Below are positions 9,064-16,914 of a DNA stretch of 64,000 nucleotides, one piece after another. Numbering within the stretch: position 1 is the stretch's first letter; the number at the start of each line of letters is the position of its first letter. The notes under the pieces are model-generated. The model ran no database searches, had not been told where the DNA came from, and saw only the letters and a list, made by a program, of their open reading frames with translations. A program made the translations under genes and the position numbers. The stretch covers positions 124,001 to 188,000 of the forward strand of contig PASN01000013.1 of NCBI GenBank assembly GCA_002711995.1. Reading direction: 5' to 3'. This stretch comes from Halobacteriovoraceae bacterium. GTDB taxonomy: Bacteria > Bdellovibrionota > Bacteriovoracia > Bacteriovoracales > Bacteriovoracaceae.

Positions 9064-10761
9064 ATGACTCGTAGAGCAAAAATAATCGCAACCATAGGGC
9101 CTAGCTCCAACCCCGTTGAGATGCTTGAAAAACTCATTAAGGCGGGAATGAACGTTGCCCGCATCAACATGAGCCACGGAACCCATGAAGGCCATGCCCA
9201 AACAATAGCAAATATTAGAAAAGCAAGTGAGAACGTAGGCTGGGAGGTCGGTGTTCTCTGTGACCTTCAAGGGCCAAAGATACGCGTCGATAAACTTCCC
9301 GTACCTCTTGAGTTAAAAGAAGGCGAAGAGTGGGTGATTGGTCAAAGTGACATTAAAGACAAATATCCGGAATATAAAGATAGATTCATCCCCACTGTAT
9401 ATAAAGACCTTGTTAATGATGCTCATGAAGGCGCACACATCCTTTTTGATGACGGGCTTATGGAGGCCCACGCAATTGAGAAAGATAGAGATGTTTTAAA
9501 AATTAAAATTGTCATAGGTGGAACACTTAAGTCGAACAAGGGCATTAATCTTCCAAACGTTAATGTTTCAGCTCCCGCTTTCACTGAAAAAGATCGGCAA
9601 GATCTTATGTTTGGCCTAAAGCAAGATGTTGATTTCTTCGCTCTTAGTTTTGTTAGAAGGGCTGAAGAGGTTCAAGAAGTGAAATATCTTCTTCATAAAT
9701 TAAAAAAGCACACTCCGATCATCTCCAAAATTGAGAAACCTGAAGCGGTTGAAAACATTAGAGAGATCATGAAGGCCACCGACATGGTCATGATCGCAAG
9801 AGGAGATATGGGAGTTGAGGTTGGAAACCACCATGTTCCAACCATTCAAAAAAGACTCATTGGTCTATGCAATGAGGCCGGAGTGCCCGTGATTACCGCA
9901 ACCCAGATGCTTGAGAGTATGACTACCAACTCACGACCTACTAGGGCAGAAGCTAATGATGTTGCCAATGCAATATGGGATGGCACTGATGCTGTCATGC
10001 TCAGTGGAGAGTCCGCAGCCGGACAATACCCTGTTGAAGCTGTAACGATGATGGATAATATTGTTGAAGAGGCGGAAAAGCTTCCTAAAGAGCGTCCACT
10101 TCTACGACATATGGACCTTCATTCAGTCTCTGCTTCAATTCAGGTCGCAGCATCAATTATCGCCGAAAAAACAAATGCTAAATGGGTTGTAAGTGTAACT
10201 CAAAGTGGGAACTCATGCCTAAAGATGAGTAGATTCCGTCCAAAGGTTAGAGTTTTAGGCTGCACCAATTCAAAACAAGTCATGAGAAAGATGGCTTTAT
10301 ATTGGGGAATAAGCCCATTCTATTTCGAAGAAAAAGAAGAAGACCTAGCAACTCTTCAAGAGCAAATGATTGATACGCTTAAAGAAAGGAATCTCGTAAA
10401 TACTGGTGACAAGGTCGTTATAACACATGGTGATGGTAAATTCTTTAAACAAGGCAGCTCCAACAGCGTAAGGCTAGAAATCATCAAAGACGTTCCAAAA
10501 GTCTCCAACAAAGAGAGCATTCAGGGAAAGTCTGAAACCCTTCAGCAAGAAATACCTGGAGGGAGAATTTTGTTGGATACATCTCTATGTGCTTCATGTC
10601 AGAACTGTGTACAAGTTTGTCCTCACCATATCTGGAAGATTGAAGGCGAGCATAATGAAACAACCATCAATGTCGAGACCGCACATAAGTGCACTAAAGA
10701 TATGGAGTGCGTTTCCAAGTGTCCAACTGGCGCTATCGAGATTATAGACACGGATCTATGA
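9064..10761 (+). CDS. pyk: Pyruvate kinase with fused C-terminal ferredoxin domain
   Basis: Residues 1 to about 480 are a full pyruvate kinase: IIATIGPSS at the N-terminus, ARINMSHGTH, LCDLQGPKIR, the catalytic lysine in ISKIEKPEA, metal ligands in MIARGDMGVEV and the TATQMLESM loop. The enzyme converts PEP and ADP to pyruvate and ATP. A linker leads to about 65 extra residues with CASCQNCVQVCP, then C-x5-C-x3-CP near the end. This is a bacterial ferredoxin-like domain with seven Cys in cluster spacing, one short of two [4Fe-4S] sites. The fusion is continuous, with no frameshift, and is unusual for this enzyme. AAGGAAAG precedes the ATG. The stop overlaps the start of queG, so the two are co-translated. 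Confidence 0.9.
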   Translation: MTRRAKIIATIGPSSNPVEMLEKLIKAGMNVARINMSHGTHEGHAQTIANIRKASENVGWEVGVLCDLQGPKIRVDKLPVPLELKEGEEWVIGQSDIKDKYPEYKDRFIPTVYKDLVNDAHEGAHILFDDGLMEAHAIEKDRDVLKIKIVIGGTLKSNKGINLPNVNVSAPAFTEKDRQDLMFGLKQDVDFFALSFVRRAEEVQEVKYLLHKLKKHTPIISKIEKPEAVENIREIMKATDMVMIARGDMGVEVGNHHVPTIQKRLIGLCNEAGVPVITATQMLESMTTNSRPTRAEANDVANAIWDGTDAVMLSGESAAGQYPVEAVTMMDNIVEEAEKLPKERPLLRHMDLHSVSASIQVAASIIAEKTNAKWVVSVTQSGNSCLKMSRFRPKVRVLGCTNSKQVMRKMALYWGISPFYFEEKEEDLATLQEQMIDTLKERNLVNTGDKVVITHGDGKFFKQGSSNSVRLEIIKDVPKVSNKESIQGKSETLQQEIPGGRILLDTSLCASCQNCVQVCPHHIWKIEGEHNETTINVETAHKCTKDMECVSKCPTGAIEIIDTDL

Positions 10762-11714
10762 GTCTATTAAATCTTTCTGATGAATTCCTAAAAGGAATAC
10801 AAATCGTGGATTGGGGCTATACTGAGGCCTCAACTCCCGTGACCTTTAACCATTTTGATAAGTGGGCGCAGTCCGGACTTGATGGGGGGCTGAAGTATCT
10901 TACCGATCATAGAAAGGATCTAAGAAAAGACCTTAAAGAGGTTTTTCCCGAGTTTAAGTCCGCTCTTGTCTTCTTATTTGAGTACGCATCAGAAAAGAAG
11001 CGACTACAAGAAAGTGATTCACCTTTAAAGATTGCTTCCTATGTTACAGGCTTTGATGGAATGGATTATCATCATTGGATAAGGGAAAAGCTAGACTCTA
11101 TTACAGCAAAGCTTTCTGAAGAATTATCTGATCTGGAAACTTTTTACTCCATAGATGCTCAACCTGTGCTTGAAAGAGATCTGGCCTACAGGGCGGGGCT
11201 GGGGTGGTTTGGCAAAAACAGCATGCTTATTAGTAAAAAGCATGGAAGCTATTTTATTATTGGAACACTTCTTTTAAATCAAAAACTTTCGCTACCGACA
11301 AAGCTCTCAGTCGAACCTGACCATTGTGGCAATTGCACCGCTTGTATTGATCATTGTCCTACAGATGCTATTGTTGCAAACAAAGTTGTTGATGCATCAA
11401 AATGTATAAGCACTTACACTATAGAAATGTTTAAAGAAGCTCAGGCACCAAAGGGATACCCTTCGCAATCAAATGAAGTCTTCGGGTGTGATATTTGCCA
11501 AGAAGTCTGCCCATGGAACAATAAACCTCTCAAGCGAGTGGAGGCCAGCGAGGAAGTTGACTGGGTTAAGTTCTTTGAAAGAAATCCTAAATTGATACTA
11601 AGTGAACTTGAGGACATGTCCAACAGACAATACCGCAAAAAATTCAAAGGCACTCCTCTTGAAAGAACAGGAATAGTGGGCATGATCAAGAACCTCAACA
11701 AATTAAAGAGCTAA
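10758..11714 (+). CDS. queG: Epoxyqueuosine reductase QueG
   Basis: QueG performs the last step of queuosine synthesis in tRNA, reducing epoxyqueuosine with cobalamin and two [4Fe-4S] clusters. The sequence shows AGLGWFGKNSML, typical of the family, followed by CGNCTACIDHCPTDAI and CDICQEVCPWN, the two cluster motifs. The start at 10758 gives 318 residues and an ATGA overlap with the pyruvate kinase stop; the frame also extends upstream inside pyk but without a site. The 3' end overlaps the convergent hydrolase gene by 12 bases. Sharing a transcript with a ferredoxin-tagged pyruvate kinase is notable, because QueG needs an electron donor. Confidence 0.93.
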   Translation: MSLLNLSDEFLKGIQIVDWGYTEASTPVTFNHFDKWAQSGLDGGLKYLTDHRKDLRKDLKEVFPEFKSALVFLFEYASEKKRLQESDSPLKIASYVTGFDGMDYHHWIREKLDSITAKLSEELSDLETFYSIDAQPVLERDLAYRAGLGWFGKNSMLISKKHGSYFIIGTLLLNQKLSLPTKLSVEPDHCGNCTACIDHCPTDAIVANKVVDASKCISTYTIEMFKEAQAPKGYPSQSNEVFGCDICQEVCPWNNKPLKRVEASEEVDWVKFFERNPKLILSELEDMSNRQYRKKFKGTPLERTGIVGMIKNLNKLKS

Positions 11715-12479
11715 TTCCCTCTTCAAGAAATGATAAATATGCGTTGAGGCCATGCTTGGCTCATGGTGCGCAAGCTTTTTTGGTTCATGTGTTGTTACAT
11801 GGTTGTCATTATCCAACAACTTTTTAGCAAATGCTTCCATTCCGCCAGCACCAACGACTACGTCATCAGCACCAGTAATTAGGTGAACTCTGGAATTAGA
11901 AGTCTCTATGTTTTCCTTCTCTTCTTTAATCCATGGAAATACATTGTCACTGTCAAGCTCAGGGCAAACTAGCTGACGTCTAATATTTAAAGTCTTTTGG
12001 TAAAATGAAGACTCAAAGATATGAGTATTTTTATGTTGTCCAATTCCAAGTCCCACACCAATGGCCATAGAGTTATTGGACTTAAAGGTTTCAAGCTCCA
12101 AGGCTTTTACACTCATTAGAGCACCAAGACTATGTCCTCCAAGTATAAATGTTTCTGGAATGTAGCCCTCACTTAATTCAGATTGTAAGTAGCTCCATGC
12201 ATAGGAAAAACAATGGTGGGCCTTAGACTTGAATACTTCAAAAGAGCTAACTTCATTTATGCTACCTAGATAGTGGCCAGGCAGATCAAATATCACTGAA
12301 GGAATTCCGGATTCGCTCAACCTTTGGGCCCAGGAAATTGTATCGCTTTTGCTAGCAGTGTAGCCATGGGTGAATATTGCACAGTGTCCGATTCTATCTT
12401 TAACATCTGGAAGAAATACGGCACTGTTGAATTCAAAGTCAGGACTATTTATCGTTTTAAATTTTATTTTTACACTCAT
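11703..12479 (-). CDS. Alpha/beta hydrolase, serine esterase type
   Basis: The 258-residue cytoplasmic protein has the fold's landmarks: AIFTHGYTASK (oxyanion region), VIFDLPGHYLGS, the nucleophile elbow LGGHSLGALMS with Ser in G-H-S-L-G, an Asp in ITGADDVVVG and a C-terminal His in LAHHEPS. It resembles BAAT/dienelactone-type hydrolases acting on small esters or acyl thioesters. Its 3' end overlaps convergent queG by 12 bases. The 126 bases between its start and tRNA-Phe hold promoters for both. Substrate unknown. Confidence 0.75.
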   Translation of the reverse strand: MSVKIKFKTINSPDFEFNSAVFLPDVKDRIGHCAIFTHGYTASKSDTISWAQRLSESGIPSVIFDLPGHYLGSINEVSSFEVFKSKAHHCFSYAWSYLQSELSEGYIPETFILGGHSLGALMSVKALELETFKSNNSMAIGVGLGIGQHKNTHIFESSFYQKTLNIRRQLVCPELDSDNVFPWIKEEKENIETSNSRVHLITGADDVVVGAGGMEAFAKKLLDNDNHVTTHEPKKLAHHEPSMASTHIYHFLKRELAL

Positions 12480-12557
12480 GGGCTAAAGCTAGCGCTAAGT
12501 TTTCGCTTTTTCTAGTATTTAGCATCGCAACAATATATCAAAATTAAGAAATTATGA

Positions 12558-12586
12558 TTGACACCTTCTCATCAAATAACTAAAGT
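12558..12586 (+). promoter_or_regulatory. Sigma-70-type promoter of tRNA-Phe
   Basis: TTGACA (12558-12563) is a perfect -35. After a 17-base spacer comes TAAAGT (12581-12586), a 4/6 match to the -10. The predicted transcript start is a few bases before the tRNA at 12606. Confidence 0.65.
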
Positions 12587-12605
12587 AATGACTCTAAATC
12601 ACAAC

Positions 12606-12681
12606 GCCCTGATAGCTCAGTTGGTAGAGCAAAGGACTGAAAATCCTTGTGTCCGTGGTTCGAGTCCGCGTCGGGGCACCA
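12606..12681 (+). tRNA. tRNA-Phe (GAA anticodon)
   Basis: Acceptor arms GCCCTGA and TCGGGGC pair with one wobble. The D arm is GCTCAGTTGGTAGAGC. Anticodon stem AAGGA/TCCTT closes loop CTGAAAA (anticodon GAA). The T arm is CGTGG-TTCGAGT-CCGCG, and CCA is encoded at 12679-12681. The 76-nt gene is intact. Its 3' end and the following terminator recur in decayed form at about 13525 and 15340, so it looks like an integration site used more than once. Confidence 0.97.
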
Positions 12682-12726
12682 GATTTAGAAACTTAAAAGC
12701 CCAGTTTAACCCACTGGGCTTTTTTT
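12653..12726 (+). repeat. Master copy of the tRNA 3'-end/terminator repeat
   Basis: This stretch covers the T arm, acceptor 3' strand, CCA and terminator of tRNA-Phe. The core GGGGCACCAGATTTAGAAAC reappears as copy 2 (13525-13600, nearly identical) and copy 3 (15340-15390, diverged). Such duplications are what site-specific insertion at a tRNA 3' end leaves behind. Confidence 0.7.
12698..12726 (+). terminator. Intrinsic terminator of tRNA-Phe
   Basis: AGCCCAGT (12698-12705) and ACTGGGCT (12713-12720) form a perfect 8-bp stem with a 7-base loop. The stem is followed by a T run. Confidence 0.85.
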
Positions 12727-12756
12727 ATTCCCTTAAATTAAGCTATTAACTCAAAA

Positions 12757-12876
12757 TCACTTCCACTGAAGTCGAACTTTTTTCTTCTGACTTTCTGGGG
12801 AACTTGAAAGTTCCTGATAATTTAAAAGCCCTTTTTCAGCTTCTAATTCTTCCTGAGTATCGTCTAAAAATATCAT
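12757..12876 (-). pseudogene. Possible gene remnant or 39-residue small ORF
   Basis: The reverse strand reads a coding-like stretch from an ATG at 12876 to a TGA at 12757. The composition is acidic and helical (LDDTQEELEAEKG near the start) with a basic end. The frame stays open for about ten more residues upstream before a stop, and no ribosome site is visible. It may be the C-terminal scrap of a gene lost when the islet next to tRNA-Phe formed. I do not recognise the family. The remaining bases up to 13007 show no gene. Confidence 0.25.
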
Positions 12877-13007
12877 CTTCCATGCTTTAAAGTGAAAACT
12901 TTGTTTCTTGTATTAAGTAAGCCTTAATGATTTTGAGCAACTATAAAGTATGAACTTGTCACGCTTTTGCAATTAGCTATGGGAACATTAGGTATGTAGA
13001 GGCAAGC

Positions 13008-13517
13008 ATGGAACTTGAAATAGAGAGCATTAAAGAAATGATTTATGTGGTTCGGGGGCAAAAGGTAATGTTGGATAGCGACCTGGCAAAACTTTATGAG
13101 GTTGAAACAAGTGCGTTAAATAGACAGGTAAAGAGAAATATTATCAGATTTCCCGAAGACTTTATGTTTAAGCTCACCAAAGAAGAACATGGTAACTTGA
13201 AATGCCATTTTGGCATACCAAATTCGAATTATGGTGGACGAAGGTCTCAACCCTATGTTTTTACTGAACCTGGAGTAGCAATGCTTTCTAGTGTGTTGCG
13301 TTCAGAAAGAGAAGCCTTAGTGAATATATCTATAATGAGAACTTTCATCAAATTGAGAAATTTCTTGGTCATGGAGCAAGATAATTCAAATAAAATTAGC
13401 TCATTGGAAATAGGAACCAACAAGCTATTCAAGGTTGTCTTCGAACGACTCGACGATTTAGAAGTAAAATTACCTTCCCACGATAGGAATAAACTCAAAA
13501 TAGGAATCAAAAAATAA
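13008..13517 (+). CDS. ORF6N-domain DNA-binding protein
   Basis: The first 90 or so of 169 residues match the ORF6N domain found in phage and mobile-element proteins: IYVVRGQKVMLDSDLAKLYE, then NRQVKRNIIRFPEDFMF and the FTEPGVAMLSSVL segment. The C-terminal part is helical and may dimerise. ORF6N proteins often follow KilA-N or Bro-type phage genes and are thought to bind DNA. The gene stands alone between tRNA-Phe and a decayed copy of the tRNA 3' end, so it is probably cargo of an inserted element that has no integrase left. It has only a weak ribosome site (GAGGCAAGC). Confidence 0.85.
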   Translation: MELEIESIKEMIYVVRGQKVMLDSDLAKLYEVETSALNRQVKRNIIRFPEDFMFKLTKEEHGNLKCHFGIPNSNYGGRRSQPYVFTEPGVAMLSSVLRSEREALVNISIMRTFIKLRNFLVMEQDNSNKISSLEIGTNKLFKVVFERLDDLEVKLPSHDRNKLKIGIKK

Positions 13518-13524
13518 AATTAAG

Positions 13525-13600
13525 GCCGTGGTTCAATGTCCTTGGTTTGGGGGCACCAGATTTAGAAACTTTAAAAAGCCCAGTTTAATCCACTGGTTTT
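13525..13600 (+). repeat. Copy 2 of the tRNA-Phe 3'-end repeat (attR-like)
   Basis: GCCGTGGTTC, then GGGGGCACCAGATTTAGAAAC and AAAAAGCCCAGTTTAATCCACTGG, copy the T arm, CCA end and terminator of tRNA-Phe with a few changes. No 5' half of a tRNA is present. The terminator stem is damaged on one side. The segment between 12682 and 13524 is therefore flanked by direct repeats of a tRNA 3' end. Confidence 0.7.
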
Positions 13601-13608
13601 TTTTATAT

Positions 13609-14472
13609 CTAAAACTCACTTACCAAATCATTAATATATCCTGGCATCTCCAATCTCGGCATCCATACGATAGCCCATTCAATCTCATAGAACTTGCTGG
13701 GATATAGATCGAAAATCTTGTAGCGGGCCTTAGCTTGCATAAAGTGTTCTTCGTCTAGGACTGCCACGCCTAAGTTGGCTTCAATAAGCTTGGGAATCAT
13801 TAGAGTGTTGTTAACATAATGTCTGTTCTTTAATTGATTGTGATTTATTTTGAGCTTCTTGAAAAACATGTCAGTAAATGGATCATTTTTAGCGTAATCA
13901 ATGATTACTGGATCCTCTTTTGATTTCTTAAAGTGAGAGCCACCAACCAAAACGTACTTTCTCTTTTTTAAAAGCTTTGAGTCAAATTCAAGTGGAACAG
14001 CTTCTCTTGGAATGATTATAAAGTCTGTTTTTCCTTCCTTAAGTTTTTCAATCTTGTTGTCATTGTCATCCACATCAAAATCAAAATAAAGATGTTCGTA
14101 TTTTGTTTTTAATTTTTCGGCAATTGGTAATAATTTTGAGTAGGTGTAGTAGGTTGAGGCGCTAAAGCGAAGAGTGATAGGGCTTACATATGCTTCGCTA
14201 GAGATTTTTGAAAGAATATCAGACTCCATTACCTCTTTAGCCTGGGCAAACTGAAGAAGTTTCTTGCCAGCATCGGTTAAAAGCATTCCCTTCTTTGTCC
14301 TCAGAAAAAGTGTCGTGTTTAAATCCTTTTCAAGAGAGCGCACTCTTTGGGTTATTGCCGTTGGTGTAAGGCCTAAGGATTTAGCCGCTCCTTGTACGGT
14401 TCCTTCTCTATAAATCTGTAAGAAAGCATCTAACCCTAAATTTGATAAACTCATAATTATTGATGCTAACAT
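13609..14472 (-). CDS. LysR-family transcriptional regulator
   Basis: The 287-residue protein has an N-terminal winged helix (GLDAFLQIYREGTVQGAAKS, then LGLTPTAITQRVRSLEKDL) and a periplasmic-binding-like effector domain. It is transcribed away from the hydrolase at 14536 across a 63-base gap, the classic layout in which a LysR protein controls its divergent neighbour. The pair sits between copies 2 and 3 of the tRNA repeat. The ligand is unknown. The ATG at 14472 lies inside a TGATGC half-site that could be its own operator. Confidence 0.88.
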   Translation of the reverse strand: MLASIIMSLSNLGLDAFLQIYREGTVQGAAKSLGLTPTAITQRVRSLEKDLNTTLFLRTKKGMLLTDAGKKLLQFAQAKEVMESDILSKISSEAYVSPITLRFSASTYYTYSKLLPIAEKLKTKYEHLYFDFDVDDNDNKIEKLKEGKTDFIIIPREAVPLEFDSKLLKKRKYVLVGGSHFKKSKEDPVIIDYAKNDPFTDMFFKKLKINHNQLKNRHYVNNTLMIPKLIEANLGVAVLDEEHFMQAKARYKIFDLYPSKFYEIEWAIVWMPRLEMPGYINDLVSEF

Positions 14473-14521
14473 GAAAATAATGAATTTAATTTTTTGATGA
14501 AATAATTATAGTTTGCATCAA
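14460..14521. promoter_or_regulatory. Candidate LysR operator between divergent genes
   Basis: TTGATG (14494-14499) and CATCAA (14516-14521) form an inverted pair spaced by 16 bases. A further TTGATGC at 14460-14466 pairs with GCATCAA at 14515-14521. LysR proteins usually bind such dyads in the divergent intergenic region. This is a reading of the sequence, not a proven site. Confidence 0.35.
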
Positions 14522-14535
14522 CATGAGGGGGACAT

Positions 14536-15312
14536 ATGAAAACAATATTGATTTTAATCTCAGTTATTTCGATGAGTTATGCTTGTGCTAGTGTGGGAAC
14601 AAGACCTTCAGGGAGAGTTATTTTTGTCCATGGAGCAAACCTTAAAGCTTGGTCATGGCACCTTCTAAGAACTAAATTGCATGTTTCAAGCACTGCTATC
14701 GACCTACCAGGGAGAAATGATGAAATTCCTCATAAAGAAGTTACACTAAAATCTAGTTCTGAGTCGCTCTGTGAAAAATTGACCTATAATGACACTCTGA
14801 TTGCACATAGCCAGGCGGGAGCTATCGTTAATCATGCTATTGGACTTTGTCCTGAGAAGAAAATTAAAAAGATTATTTATATAAGTGCGGTTGTTCCAAT
14901 GCCAGGTGAAACTGCGTTTCAAAAACTATCTAAAGAAGATGAAAGCTTTTACTTAAAAGGGATAACTTACTCTAAAAATGACGCGAGCATGGTGATCACC
15001 TCGGCTGACAAGTACTTAGATGCTTTTGCTCAAGATGCTGGCCCTGAAGAGAAGAGATTCATTTGGATGAATTCGACTGATGAGCCGTCCAAGATCGGAG
15101 ATGATGAAGTTAACTTCGATTATTCTGAGTATGAACGCATTCAAAAAGTTTATATAAGAACTTTAAAGGATAAAATCATTGGGAGTGCGACCCAAGACAA
15201 AATCTTGGCCAATTCTAAAATTGAGACAGTCTATGACGTTGACTCGGGGCATCTGCCTATGGTTACTGAGGTTGATGAGCTTCTAAAAATACTTAAGCCT
15301 CTAATCAAGTAA
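14536..15312 (+). CDS. Exported alpha/beta hydrolase, plant-methylesterase-like
   Basis: The 258-residue protein begins with a signal peptide (ILILISVISMSYACA) that could be cleaved as a lipoprotein, although the lipobox is poor. The core shows VIFVHGANLKAWSW (oxyanion region), AIDLPGRND, nucleophile elbow LIAHSQAGAIV and a late His in VDSGHLPMVTEV. This order fits small MES/hydroxynitrile-lyase-like hydrolases that split methyl esters or similar compounds. It is probably induced by the divergent LysR regulator. A GAGGGGGAC site precedes the ATG. The copy-3 tRNA repeat and a strong terminator follow. Confidence 0.75.
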   Translation: MKTILILISVISMSYACASVGTRPSGRVIFVHGANLKAWSWHLLRTKLHVSSTAIDLPGRNDEIPHKEVTLKSSSESLCEKLTYNDTLIAHSQAGAIVNHAIGLCPEKKIKKIIYISAVVPMPGETAFQKLSKEDESFYLKGITYSKNDASMVITSADKYLDAFAQDAGPEEKRFIWMNSTDEPSKIGDDEVNFDYSEYERIQKVYIRTLKDKIIGSATQDKILANSKIETVYDVDSGHLPMVTEVDELLKILKPLIK

Positions 15313-15339
15313 TGACAAAGCCTTGGAAATGCTCTGAAC

Positions 15340-15390
15340 CCCCGCAGGTCGATATTCATCCGCTTGGGGGCACTAGATTTGGAAACACCT
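15340..15390 (+). repeat. Copy 3 of the tRNA-Phe 3'-end repeat, diverged
   Basis: GGGGGCACTAGATTTGGAAAC matches the core of copies 1 and 2 with two changes. The preceding CCGCAGGTCGATATTC aligns, with one gap, to the T-arm part of copy 2. It closes the segment carrying the LysR/hydrolase pair and looks older than copy 2. Confidence 0.55.
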
Positions 15391-15420
15391 AAAAAGCCTT
15401 GTTTTTACAAGGCTTTTTTT
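15391..15420 (+). terminator. Intrinsic terminator after the hydrolase gene
   Basis: AGCCTTGT (15395-15402) and ACAAGGCT (15407-15414) form a perfect stem with a TTTT loop. A long T run follows. It lies directly against copy 3 of the tRNA repeat. Confidence 0.85.
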
Positions 15421-15454
15421 TTACCCTTTTCTCAACTCTCAAAATAAGGGATCA

Positions 15455-15889
15455 ATGATGAAAATTTTTAGTGACTGGGAACAGGTTCAATTTGAGGAAA
15501 TTGTGGATTTATATAATGCAGTTGGCTGGGAAGCCTATACTCAAAATACGGAGTCGCTTAAGAGAGCCTTCGAAAAATCAACCTATGTACTTGTTGCTTT
15601 AATCGATGAACAGGTTGTTGGAGTTGCAAGATCTATTTCTGACGAAGTATCTATCCACTATCTTCAAGATATTCTTATCCACCCTGATTTTCAGAAAAAG
15701 GGCATTGGTAGAGAGCTTCTCAATTTGATACTAGAGCGATTTAAGGATGTTCGAACTCATATGATTTTGACCGATGACGAGGAGAAACAATTGAAGTTTT
15801 ATGAATCGCTCGGCTATAAAAATACTAAAAGCTTAAAGAATACTCCTCTAAACACTTTTGTAATGATGAAGCATTTGGACCTTAATTAG
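15455..15889 (+). CDS. GNAT-family N-acetyltransferase
   Basis: The 144-residue protein has the acetyl-CoA-binding signature of the GNAT fold: LQDILIHPDFQKKGIGREL is motif A with Q-x-x-G-I-G. It is preceded by a beta strand with VGVARSISD and followed by MILTDDEEKQLKFYESLGY, the usual C-terminal segment. Such enzymes transfer acetyl groups to small amines or protein amino groups. The substrate is unknown. The ATG at 15455 follows AAGGGATCA; a second ATG at 15458 is equally possible. The 176 bases after it contain no gene that I can see. Confidence 0.85.
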   Translation: MMKIFSDWEQVQFEEIVDLYNAVGWEAYTQNTESLKRAFEKSTYVLVALIDEQVVGVARSISDEVSIHYLQDILIHPDFQKKGIGRELLNLILERFKDVRTHMILTDDEEKQLKFYESLGYKNTKSLKNTPLNTFVMMKHLDLN

Positions 15890-16065
15890 TCTGGGCATGG
15901 AAATTGCTTTATTTCTGAAAATGCGGTCTTTTAAGGGGGAAACCGAGCTGTTAAGAATTCTTTAGGCTCCTTTTATCTCTATTTGGCTTCATTTTTATTC
16001 TTGAATTAAGTAATATGTCTAAATGCCCAATAAGGCAACCTACTCAAAACCAATAAATTTATAGT

Positions 16066-16767
16066 ATGAAACTTCTAACAATTCTACTGATACTGAATTC
16101 ACTTAACTCTCTCTTTGCTAGTGACTTAGCAGTTATTGAACTTGGATACATCAAAGCATCTGACAGGATCAATAATTATACCAAAAAGTTTGTGGGAAAC
16201 CTGAATCATATTTTAAAGCAGAAGGGGTACTTTGCTAAGGCCGTACCTCTTCCTTCTGTTCGTGACTTACACAATTCCAATGAGGGAATTATTCATGGTG
16301 CACTTTCACGCTCTAACCTCATTGATAATAGTGTATATCCAAATCTAAAGCTAATTGAAACCCCGGTAGCCTTGTTGAAGTATCAACTTAACAAGAAGAA
16401 AAATAAAAAATTAACAAAAGACCAAAGCTCAATTCGACTTGCGTGTATTAGAGATGATCGTTTGTGCAAAGGCATGCTTGGTAAGGGCTTTAAGGTTGTT
16501 GAGGTAAACACCCATAAAGCACAAGGTTTAATGCTTAAGTCAGACAGAGTAGAGCTTGTAATGCGAGTGAATATAAAGGCGACAGGAGTCAAAGAGGATT
16601 TGCTCGTCCCAAAGTTGAATGGCCTTAAGCTTGAGGGCTATACTAAGCCCTTCGTTGTAAATACCTATACATATATAAATATTCAAAAGTTTCCTAGGAT
16701 CTACAAAGCTCTATCTGATGCTTACAAAGTTTTAAAAGCTAAAGAGTGGGAGCTTAAAAAGCTTTAA
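16066..16767 (+). CDS. Secreted solute-binding-protein-like (SBP family 3-like)
   Basis: The 233-residue protein has a signal peptide (LLTILLILNSLNSLFAS). It follows the pattern of short family-3 periplasmic binding domains often seen without a transporter in this group: IELGYIKASDRINNY at the N-terminus, a central hinge and a final helix rich in Lys. No ABC permease or kinase is adjacent, so it may be a stand-alone periplasmic binder or a decoy. Assignment is by overall pattern only. It sits between a GNAT gene and an HEFEH protein with no shared transcript visible. Confidence 0.5.
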   Translation: MKLLTILLILNSLNSLFASDLAVIELGYIKASDRINNYTKKFVGNLNHILKQKGYFAKAVPLPSVRDLHNSNEGIIHGALSRSNLIDNSVYPNLKLIETPVALLKYQLNKKKNKKLTKDQSSIRLACIRDDRLCKGMLGKGFKVVEVNTHKAQGLMLKSDRVELVMRVNIKATGVKEDLLVPKLNGLKLEGYTKPFVVNTYTYINIQKFPRIYKALSDAYKVLKAKEWELKKL

Positions 16768-16914
16768 AGAGCTGCCGGCCATAAGTGGCACCCTAAGTGC
16801 ATTAAAAACAGATAGCAATCTCTTTTTAGCGTGTTTTTAGCTATATAGCTGCTCTATTTATACTAGAAACTGTATAGATTTAAGACACTTGTAAATTGGA
16901 GGCGGGAGATCTAA

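Noticed and set aside
10707-10757. N-terminal extension of queG
   Set aside because: It lies inside the ferredoxin part of the pyruvate kinase gene and has no family similarity. The ATGA overlap at 10758 is the natural start.
12558-12749. 63-residue forward frame spanning tRNA-Phe
   Set aside because: It lies across the tRNA promoter, the tRNA and its terminator, so it is not a gene.
13525-13600. A second tRNA-Phe gene
   Set aside because: Only the T arm and 3' end are present. No D arm or anticodon arm precedes it.
12682-15390. Intact prophage or integrative element
   Set aside because: There are no integrase, structural or replication genes; only flanking repeats and a few cargo genes remain.
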